From Planctomycetaceae bacterium (GTDB lineage: Bacteria > Planctomycetota > Planctomycetia > Pirellulales > Pirellulaceae): a DNA stretch of 49,622 nt. The notes beneath the pieces are model-generated. The model was not told the origin of the DNA, ran no database searches, and saw only the letters and a program-made list of their open reading frames with translations. Where the stretch lies: positions 1-49,622 of the forward strand of contig JAAYDI010000074.1 of NCBI GenBank assembly GCA_012729315.1, given 5' to 3'. The position numbers and the translations under genes are program-made. Positions 43,008 to 49,622 of the stretch are shown here, piece after piece; the stretch's first letter is position 1; each line of letters opens with the position of its first letter.

Positions 43008-44828
43008 ATGTCAAAGAGTCCTAGAGTGTGGGGCATGAGTATTATCCAACACAAAAGACTGCTCGCCTGGGTATCCGAAGTCGAAGCGCTCTGCCGGCCG
43101 GACCAGGTTGAATGGACGGACGGATCGCGCGCCGATTATGATCGGTTGATGCAGATGATGGTGGCTACCGGCGCTGCCACGAAGCTCAACGAGAAGAAAC
43201 GCCCGGACAGCTATCTGTTCCGCAGCGACCCGAGCGATGTGGCACGGGTGGAAGCGCGCACGTTCATCGCCTGTGCGTCGGCAGAGGAGGCGGGGCCGAC
43301 CAACAACTGGAGAGACCCCGTCGAGCTGAAGCGGACGATGACAGAGCTGTATCGCGGCTGCATGCAGGGGCGCACGATGTACGTGATCCCTTTCTCCATG
43401 GGTCCGATCGGCTCGCCGCTGTCGAAGATCGGTGTGGAGATCACCGATTCGCCCTATGTGGTGGTCAATATGCACCTCATGACGCGGGTCGGCACCCAGG
43501 TGCTCGAGGCGCTGGGCGAGGACGGCGAATTCGTCCCCTGCCTGCACTCGGTCGGCGCGCCGCTGGCCGCGGACGTGGATGATGTGCCCTGGCCCTGTGC
43601 GCCGATGGAACAGAAGTACATTGCGCACTTCCCGGAGGAGAATTTGATCTGGTCGTACGGGTCTGGTTACGGGGGGAACGCCTTGCTGGGCAAGAAGTGC
43701 CTGGCCCTGCGGATTGCCTCGACGATGGCGCGGCGGGAAGGCTGGATGGCCGAGCACATGCTGATCCTGCGGCTGACCAATCCGGCCGGGCGGCGGTTCC
43801 ACATCGCGGCGGCGTTTCCGTCGGCGTGCGGCAAGACGAATCTGGCCATGCTGCAGCCGACCATCCCGGGCTGGAAATGCGAGTGTATCGGGGACGATAT
43901 CGCCTGGATGCGGATCGGTCCGGACGGCCGCCTGTACGCGATCAATCCCGAGGCCGGTTTCTTCGGCGTGGCGCCGGGGACCAGCATGAGCTCCAATCCG
44001 ATGGCCATGCGCATGCTCGACAAGTGCAGCATCTTCACCAATTGCGCGCTGACCGACGAAGGGGACATCTGGTGGGAAGGAATCGACGAGGCGTGTGAAC
44101 ACGCGCTGGATTGGAAGGGGCAGGAGTGGACGTCGGAGTCCGGCCACAAGGCGGCGCATCCGAACGCCCGGTTCACCGTGCCGGCCACCCAGTGCCCGGT
44201 GCTCTGCCCCGACTGGGATGACCCGGCAGGGGTGCCGATCGACATCTTCATCTTTGGCGGCCGGCGGACCCAGGTCATTCCGCTGGTGACCCAGGCGTTT
44301 GACTTCGATCACGGCGTGTTCATGGGTGCCATGTCCGCCTCGGAAACCACGGCGGCAGCGCTGGACGTGGGGCAGAATCTGCGGCGCGACCCGTTCGCGA
44401 TGCTGCCCTTCTGCGGGTACAACATGGCCGACTACTGGTCCCACTGGTTCGCGATGGGGGAGCGGTTAGGGGAGCACGCGCCGCGGATCTTCTACGTGAA
44501 CTGGTTCCGCACGTCGCGCGAAGGACGCTGGCTGTGGCCCGGGTTCGGTGACAACAGCCGCGTGCTCAAGTGGATGTGCGAGCGGGTAGAAGGCAAGATC
44601 GGGGCACGCGAGACGCCGATCGGCTACATGCCGCTCGACGGCGACCTCGACCTGAGTGGCCTGGACCTGCCGGCGGATGACCTCGCCGAGCTGCTGGAGG
44701 TGGACGTGAAGGCGTACCAGGCGGAGCTGGTGGATGCGAAGGCCTATCTGGAGAAGTTCAACAACCGCGTGCCGCCGCGCCTGATCAAGCAGTTGGAGGC
44801 GCTCGAAGCACGGCTTTCGCCAGGCTAG
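43008..44828 (+). CDS. pckG: Phosphoenolpyruvate carboxykinase (GTP)
   Basis: A 606-residue cytoplasmic enzyme that converts oxaloacetate and GTP to phosphoenolpyruvate, the entry to gluconeogenesis. The P-loop with the reactive cysteine, [10 protein letters not shown], is at 269-278 (Cys274, Lys276). Other family marks are [51 protein letters not shown] and [14 protein letters not shown]. Length matches GTP-type enzymes. ATG at 43008 has AAGGA eight bases upstream. The next gene starts 11 bases after its stop. Confidence 0.97.
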   Translation: MSKSPRVWGMSIIQHKRLLAWVSEVEALCRPDQVEWTDGSRADYDRLMQMMVATGAATKLNEKKRPDSYLFRSDPSDVARVEARTFIACASAEEAGPTNNWRDPVELKRTMTELYRGCMQGRTMYVIPFSMGPIGSPLSKIGVEITDSPYVVVNMHLMTRVGTQVLEALGEDGEFVPCLHSVGAPLAADVDDVPWPCAPMEQKYIAHFPEENLIWSYGSGYGGNALLGKKCLALRIASTMARREGWMAEHMLILRLTNPAGRRFHIAAAFPSACGKTNLAMLQPTIPGWKCECIGDDIAWMRIGPDGRLYAINPEAGFFGVAPGTSMSSNPMAMRMLDKCSIFTNCALTDEGDIWWEGIDEACEHALDWKGQEWTSESGHKAAHPNARFTVPATQCPVLCPDWDDPAGVPIDIFIFGGRRTQVIPLVTQAFDFDHGVFMGAMSASETTAAALDVGQNLRRDPFAMLPFCGYNMADYWSHWFAMGERLGEHAPRIFYVNWFRTSREGRWLWPGFGDNSRVLKWMCERVEGKIGARETPIGYMPLDGDLDLSGLDLPADDLAELLEVDVKAYQAELVDAKAYLEKFNNRVPPRLIKQLEALEARLSPG

Positions 44829-44839
44829 TTGAGAGAACA

Positions 44840-46531
44840 ATGCATACCGCCGTGATCAGCGAAATGGACGGTGTGGCGGCTTATCTCGCTCACAAGCCGC
44901 TGGTCACTGTGCTGGGGGTCAAGTACCTCCATCTGCGCGCCGAGGATGGCACCGATCTCTACGTGACGGAATTCGGCATCCCGTTCACCCGGTGCCTCCT
45001 CCCCGAAAACCACTGGGCCGATGCGGCCTGGATGAAGCAGCATGGCGTGCGGCTGCCGGGAACCAGTGCCCTGTTTCGCGTCCGCACCAAGGAAGTGGAC
45101 GGCCGGGCCTGCGACATCGTGGTGAAGTGGAACCGCATGGGGCAGGATATCCCCGGCGGGACCCGCTCGTCCGACGGCGACGTGGAATTCAACAGCCCCT
45201 TCATGGAGTTCAGCCTGGTGATCGAGATGCGCAACTCGCACTTCGAGTCCCCCGGCCGACTCTACACCCACAGACCGCTGGCCATTTACGTGCCGCGCAA
45301 GTTCGTACAGGGGGAGCAGCTCGGACGCCGCCGCTACAAGATGGAGGCCATTCAGCGGAGCCATGAGGAGATTCCGCTGGACTGGAATCGGAACTACGCG
45401 GTGATTTATGACTGGCTCAAAGGCATCGATGCCATGGAAGCCTGCCGCGACGGACTGATCGACAAGCAGACGATGACGTCGCTGGTCGATCGCTGCCACG
45501 CGGACCTGGATCGGAAAGGTTTTTCGGTCAGCGACAACAAGCCGCATCACATTATCGTGCGCCCCACTCCCGACGGGCAGCTGAAGAAGGACCGCGCCGG
45601 CCAGGTCATCTACGGACTGGTGGACTTCGAACTGCTCAAACGCACCCCGCGGCGGGATAAGATGTTCCGGGCGAAGAAGCGGCAGGAATACCTGATCCGG
45701 CAGGTCCGCCGGTTCGAATCGAGCCAGGATTTCCCGCCCAACCTCACCCCCGTCACGATCCTGGGGGTCGACTATGTCTACGGGCGTGTCGAGAGTACCG
45801 GTGGAGCGCTGTGGGTCGTGGGACGCGATCCCATGCTGTTCGACTATTTCCTGCCCGAAAAGTGGCGCCGGACGCCGCGCACCAAGATCAGCGCTTCCCA
45901 GCTGGTCTATGAGACCGTCACCAAGGACAATATCCACCTCGTGTGGCGCGTGTCACGCGTCGGCCAGATCCCCGACGCTGACCCGTTCATGCGCCGCGAA
46001 CGCCAGATCCTGGACTACGGATATAACAGCCCTTTCGAGGAGTTCTCGATCGCCATGGAACTGTCGCGCCGCGGCATCGAGACGACCTATCCGCGGGCGA
46101 TCTACATGACCGGACACTGCTCGTCCGTCTCGTCGTCACTGGTCGACAACAGCCGCTACGTCAGCCACGCCAGCCTGCAGACCCCCGATCACCGCGTCCT
46201 GTTGAGCCGGCAGCACGAATACATCACGATCTGGGGATACTGGAACGGGCCCGACGAGTCGCTGGCGGACAAAGATGAGGTAGTCTATAAGGGGATCGAC
46301 GCGCTGGCAGCCTACCGGGAGGGGCGGCTGACCCAGCGCGCCTATGTGCGTGTTATGCAGGCCGCCCGGCGACGCCTCGTGGCGGCTGGCATCGAAGACC
46401 TGAGTCTGCGAGGCAACCACCTGCTGCTGTCGATCGACCGCGATCAGAAGCTGGCAGTGGACGACCGGAATATGCCACTCATGCGGATCTGCAACTTCGA
46501 ACTGCTGCAGAAGATCGAGGAAGTGCCGTGA
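44840..46531 (+). CDS. Unrecognised protein of two tandem kinase-like units
   Basis: A 563-residue soluble protein. Its two halves, residues about 22-266 and 304-556, are internal duplicates: VTVLGVKY matches VTILGVDY; EFNSPFMEFSLVIEM matches GYNSPFEEFSIAMEL; YGLVDFELL matches MRICNFELL. In the first half, VVKWNRMGQ (Lys96), FMEFSLVIEM, NKPHHIIVRP and VDFELL (Asp262) recall the Lys, alpha-C Glu, catalytic-loop and DFG elements of a kinase or aminoglycoside-phosphotransferase fold; in the second, the last Asp is Asn552. No signal or membrane segment. It may be a kinase whose second half regulates it, but the fold assignment is by eye and weak. It lies between pckG and ppk2 and overlaps ppk2 by four bases. 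Confidence 0.6.
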   Translation: MHTAVISEMDGVAAYLAHKPLVTVLGVKYLHLRAEDGTDLYVTEFGIPFTRCLLPENHWADAAWMKQHGVRLPGTSALFRVRTKEVDGRACDIVVKWNRMGQDIPGGTRSSDGDVEFNSPFMEFSLVIEMRNSHFESPGRLYTHRPLAIYVPRKFVQGEQLGRRRYKMEAIQRSHEEIPLDWNRNYAVIYDWLKGIDAMEACRDGLIDKQTMTSLVDRCHADLDRKGFSVSDNKPHHIIVRPTPDGQLKKDRAGQVIYGLVDFELLKRTPRRDKMFRAKKRQEYLIRQVRRFESSQDFPPNLTPVTILGVDYVYGRVESTGGALWVVGRDPMLFDYFLPEKWRRTPRTKISASQLVYETVTKDNIHLVWRVSRVGQIPDADPFMRRERQILDYGYNSPFEEFSIAMELSRRGIETTYPRAIYMTGHCSSVSSSLVDNSRYVSHASLQTPDHRVLLSRQHEYITIWGYWNGPDESLADKDEVVYKGIDALAAYREGRLTQRAYVRVMQAARRRLVAAGIEDLSLRGNHLLLSIDRDQKLAVDDRNMPLMRICNFELLQKIEEVP

Positions 46532-47406
46532 GTAAGAAGGAAAACTCTGACAAGTCACACGCGGCCCCGCCCGCGGCCACAGATCCCGCCGAGGGACCGC
46601 GCGCGTCGCCCGATCAGAAAATACAAAGCCGAGGCATCAGTCGCCGCGAGTACGAACGGTGCCTGTCCCAACTGCACGTCGAGCTGGTCAAGCTCCAGCA
46701 CTGGATCGTGCACACGAAGGCCAAAGTCGTGATCGTGTTCGAAGGGCGTGACGCGGCTGGAAAAGGGGGCACGATCAAACGGATCACCGAGTGCCTCAAC
46801 CCGCGGATCTGCCGGGTCGTCGCCCTCCCCGCCCCGACCGAACGAGAAGCGTCGCAGTGGTACTTTCAACGCTACGTAGCACACCTGCCGGCCGCCGGCG
46901 AGCTGGTGATCTTCGACCGCAGCTGGTACAACCGCGCCGGCGTGGAATGGGTCATGGGCTATTGCTCGGAAGAGCAGTACCAGGAGTTCCTGCGGAGCTG
47001 CCCCGAGTTCGAACGCATGCTGGTCCGCGCTGGCATTCAACTGATCAAGTACTGGTTCTCGGTCAGCAACGAGGAGCAGGAACGCCGGTTCCAGCGGCGG
47101 ATTCAGGACCCCACCAAACGCTGGAAACTCAGTCCCATGGATCTCGAATCCCGGGAGCGGTGGGTGGAGTACTCGAAGGCCAAGGATGCGATGTTCGCCG
47201 TGACCGACATCAAGCAGGCGCCGTGGTACGTGGTCCCTTCGGACTCGAAGAAGTCGGCCCGGCTGAACTGCATCAGCCACCTGTTGAGTTTGTTTGCCTA
47301 CGAAGACCTGACGCCCGGTCCCTTTGAACTCCCGCCGCGCCGGATCGACAACAGCTATATTCGCCCGCCGATTGAGGACCAGAACATCGTCCCGCAGATC
47401 CACTGA
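46528..47406 (+). CDS. ppk2: Polyphosphate kinase 2 family protein
   Basis: A 292-residue PPK2. The Walker A motif FEGRDAAGKGG is at 71-81 (Lys79), the Walker B IFDRSWYNRAGVE at 128-140 (Asp130, Arg131), and the lid arginines lie in NEEQERRFQRRIQDPTKRW. Family members use polyphosphate to phosphorylate nucleoside di- or monophosphates; length suggests the common single-domain class, but NDP versus NMP preference cannot be read here. GTG at 46528 overlaps the preceding TGA in a GTGA, so translation is coupled to the duplicated kinase-like protein. An energy link to GTP-using pckG in the same operon is plausible: polyphosphate could supply GTP. This is inference. Confidence 0.93.
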   Translation: MSKKENSDKSHAAPPAATDPAEGPRASPDQKIQSRGISRREYERCLSQLHVELVKLQHWIVHTKAKVVIVFEGRDAAGKGGTIKRITECLNPRICRVVALPAPTEREASQWYFQRYVAHLPAAGELVIFDRSWYNRAGVEWVMGYCSEEQYQEFLRSCPEFERMLVRAGIQLIKYWFSVSNEEQERRFQRRIQDPTKRWKLSPMDLESRERWVEYSKAKDAMFAVTDIKQAPWYVVPSDSKKSARLNCISHLLSLFAYEDLTPGPFELPPRRIDNSYIRPPIEDQNIVPQIH

Positions 47407-47465
47407 GGCGGCGGCCGGCACGAGTGGCGGCCGCGAGCACCGCCTTGCACCGCGCGTGCGGCATC

Positions 47466-48986
47466 TCATTCGTCCTGCGGCGCCTGGAGCGTGAAGGGGC
47501 TGCGCTCGCGAACCAGCTGCCCGTCCGGCCAGGTGACCTCCACTTCGATCGTATGCGGCCCGGCCGGCAGGCGACTCAGGTCGGCCACCAGCCGGAAATG
47601 ATGGGGCATGACCAGCTGCAGCTCCTTGTTGACCGCCCGGTGCGCGGGCATCGCCTGCCACGGACCTTCGTCCAGCCGTGCCCGGGCTGTCGCGCCGTTG
47701 GGTGCATCGTAGCAGTTGAACACGAAGCTCGTGGCCGCACTCGGCGCGAGGGGCTGCTCGAGGCCGTAGAACTCACCGTCACGGTCGACGTACGATTCGC
47801 AGCTCGATCGAAATCGATGCGTGATGCGGTCTCCGTCGACGGAGACAATCCGGAATCCACGTGGCGTGCCATCCACGCCCCGCTCCAGGCCGCTCCCCGA
47901 TTTCCACCAGCTGCCCGACAGCGACATCGACTCCACGTACTCCACCCCCTGAACCGTCGCGCGTTCGTTCTCGTGCATGTGTCCCTGCAGTACCAGCCGC
48001 ACGCGGTAGCGCGCGAGCAGCTCAGTCAGCGCCTGGGCATTAGTCATCTCCCAGTACGGCGCGTCGCCGGGATTGTCCTGGCGGCGTTCGGGGTAGGTCG
48101 TGACGATCGGAATGTGCACGCCGACGATGATCGGTGTGCCCTGCGGCTGAGCTGCCAGGTCGGCTTCGAGCCAGGCCAGCTCCCGCCCCTCCACCGCTCC
48201 GTGTACCGCGCGCCAACCTTCCTCGCCGGGAATGGGTTTGTTGCCGTCGAGCACGATGCAGTGGACAGGACCCAGGTCGAAGGAGTAGTACGTGGGTCCG
48301 AAATGCCGCTCGAACTCGCCGCGCGGATTGTCCTCCGACAGCAGCATCTCGTGGTTGCCCGCGCCATGGCGCACCGGCATGGCTGCCGCGCTCAGACCTG
48401 CCCGGTAGGCCGCGCCCGATCCGTCCTGCAGGCAGATGTCTCCCTGCGCCCACAACAGCACCGCGGGCGGCTGCAACTGATTGATTTCCGCCAGGCTGGC
48501 CTGGAACTTGCGCACGCCGTGCTCATCCGCGAGGTGCATGTCCGTGATGAACACGATGTCGAACCGGTCGCCGTGTGGCACCGGGGTGAGCACGAAGTCG
48601 GCCCGGCCGGCCGCGCGAGCAGCGTCTAACGGACAGTAGAAATCCTCTGTCCAGTACCCGCGCGGTGTGGTCAGAAACACGAACCGCCCGCTCTGCCCGT
48701 CGATCGGAAGCTGATACTCGCCGGCTGCATCTGTGCGCGTCACACGATATCCGTCCGAGATCAGCACCCCCGATACACCGTGTGCGTCGGCCGTGACGCG
48801 GCCGCGGAGAAGCATCTCGTCCACCTCTGCGGCGGCGGCGATTCGGCCCGTGAGGACCACCAGCAGGCACAGCAGCGCAGTCGGCACCGCGCACCACGCA
48901 CCACGCGCAGCACGCCAGATGCCCGGCGCAGAGCCGTTCGTTCGCTGGCGGATGCTCGCCGCTGAGTGTCCAGTGGATGACCGCAT
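47466..48986 (-). CDS. Secreted calcineurin-like metallophosphoesterase with C-terminal beta domain
   Basis: A 506-residue exported protein. The ATG at 48986 is preferred to 48998 because GGAG then sits seven bases upstream. A long signal region is followed by LLCLLVVLTGRIAAAA. Residues about 60-140 form a carboxypeptidase-regulatory-like beta domain (VSGVLISDGYRVTRTDAAGE). The phosphoesterase metal sites are seen in order: VFITDMHLADE, WAQGDICLQDG, HGAGNHEML, GVHIPIV and LQGHMHENE. NHE replaces the usual GNHD, and GDICL replaces GDxxD. A C-terminal domain of about 150 residues (TPRGFRIVSVDGDRITHRFR) is the family's metallophos-C domain. The substrate is unknown. It converges with ppk2. Confidence 0.85.
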   Translation of the reverse strand: MRSSTGHSAASIRQRTNGSAPGIWRAARGAWCAVPTALLCLLVVLTGRIAAAAEVDEMLLRGRVTADAHGVSGVLISDGYRVTRTDAAGEYQLPIDGQSGRFVFLTTPRGYWTEDFYCPLDAARAAGRADFVLTPVPHGDRFDIVFITDMHLADEHGVRKFQASLAEINQLQPPAVLLWAQGDICLQDGSGAAYRAGLSAAAMPVRHGAGNHEMLLSEDNPRGEFERHFGPTYYSFDLGPVHCIVLDGNKPIPGEEGWRAVHGAVEGRELAWLEADLAAQPQGTPIIVGVHIPIVTTYPERRQDNPGDAPYWEMTNAQALTELLARYRVRLVLQGHMHENERATVQGVEYVESMSLSGSWWKSGSGLERGVDGTPRGFRIVSVDGDRITHRFRSSCESYVDRDGEFYGLEQPLAPSAATSFVFNCYDAPNGATARARLDEGPWQAMPAHRAVNKELQLVMPHHFRLVADLSRLPAGPHTIEVEVTWPDGQLVRERSPFTLQAPQDE

Positions 48987-49081
48987 GACAGACTCCATTT
49001 TTAGCTGTAATAGGTACGGGGGGCGCAGCAACCGCAACAACATTGCGCAGAGTGTCCAGTGGATGGCCGCATGACAGACTC
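48964..49081. repeat. 32-base direct repeat at the 5' end of the phosphoesterase gene
   Basis: Bases 48964-48995 and 49050-49081 are the same except one base, at an offset of 86. The right copy duplicates the start-codon region and first codons of the phosphoesterase (reading MRPSTGHSA on the minus strand against MRSSTGHSA), but its frame stops soon after. It looks like a local tandem duplication, or a trace of a deletion between repeats. Confidence 0.75.
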
Positions 49082-49622
49082 AGACTACCGTCTCGCCGCC
49101 TCCAACTCCACACGTGCTGCACAATCTGCACAGCTCGACCGCCCGCCCGACCGTATTTCCGTCCCCCCGGACCGCCTGACACACATCGCTGCCGACCGGA
49201 GGTGGGGGGCGCAGGGGGGGGCCTGGCCCGCCTCCGACGGCCGCATACGGCCGCCAAGACGGCCGGAATTTCGCAACCCGCTCGATCCGGATAATCGGCA
49301 CGGCGGCCCCTGCCGGACGATCCGAATTCCTTCACTGCGAATGACTTCGGCGCAGGCGGTGAGCCGAGAAAAGTACCGTTCCAGAGTCCAGAGGAGGCCC
49401 CCCCTATCCCCGCCGCCGGCCTGCTCCTCTGGATCGCCGACTGCCAATCTGGACCCGGACCGGCCCGTCACAGGGGGAAAGGGCTTGTCGTGCCACCTGC
49501 GACGGCGCAAATTAGCTGACAGGATTAAGCGGCCAACGGATCGGATTATTTGACCCCGCGGTACCCCGCCGCTCTGTGCGCCTTCTACCCCGCCTCTGTA
49601 GATTACATCTGGGACCCCGCCT
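49082..49622. other. Gene-free right end of the window
   Basis: About 540 very GC-rich bases. Open frames exist on both strands, but their proteins are arginine- and proline-rich and match nothing I know. The last 75 bases hold at least four ACCCCGC words (from about 49553 to the edge). No RNA gene recognised. Confidence 0.4.

Noticed and set aside
49059-49553. Plus-strand open frame at the right end, and the minus-strand frame 49085-49510
   Set aside because: Both are arginine/proline-rich, have no ribosome-binding site, and the plus frame starts inside the direct repeat; treated as non-coding.

Overview
The window looks like chromosomal DNA of a free-living, high-GC planctomycete, probably class Planctomycetia. 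The evidence is the gene mix: a DUF1559 prepilin-like protein, several Tat-exported Gfo/Idh/MocA oxidoreductases, a DUF1080 protein, a PEP-CTERM protein, arylsulfatase and PQQ-propeller remnants, an ISAzo13 remnant, and large secreted proteins related to the alpha subunit of hydrazine synthase. No rRNA, tRNA, CRISPR array, intact insertion sequence or phage gene was seen. The species cannot be named from the sequence.

Layout. At 1-350 lies an internally deleted ISAzo13 transposase, which runs directly into a secreted GH20-like protein (351-3491). A minus-strand block follows (3786-12230): a HEAT-repeat protein, two Gfo/Idh/MocA proteins, a TIM-barrel sugar isomerase and a GH42-like glycosidase, which look like a set for uptake-side sugar breakdown. 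At 12.3-15.1 kb are a decayed secreted-protein gene, an O-methyltransferase, a PEP-CTERM protein and SlyX. Between 15.1 and 30.8 kb are three paralogous di-haem proteins with a hydrazine-synthase-alpha-like middle region (15087-18647, 24794-27718, 27778-30774). Among them lie a zinc-ribbon membrane protein, a UroD-family methyltransferase, a deoxyhypusine-synthase-like/RfaE-like kinase pair, a DUF1559 protein and a collapsed sulfatase gene. From 31.2 to 36 kb living genes (Gfo/Idh/MocA, DJ-1/PfpI, alpha/beta hydrolase) alternate with three more gene remnants. From 36.0 to 39.3 kb are a DUF1080 protein and an M3 peptidase on the minus strand.

The last third is a plus-strand metabolic block: a NagB/PIG-L fusion (39686-42079), then a tightly packed run of a secretin-N-like exported protein, GTP-dependent PEP carboxykinase, an unrecognised protein built from two copies of a kinase-like unit, and polyphosphate kinase 2 (42194-47406). 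A secreted calcineurin-like phosphoesterase closes the window on the minus strand.

Three things stand out. First, the three hydrazine-synthase-alpha-like paralogues; one has a tyrosine four residues after the first haem-motif histidine, the place where I recall the anammox enzyme having its iron ligand. Second, the duplicated kinase-like protein translationally coupled to PPK2. Third, a short interspersed repeat at three places that folds into serial hairpins and shows compensatory base changes between copies. A further theme is gene decay: at least four genes keep both ends but have lost their middles, two of them still in frame.
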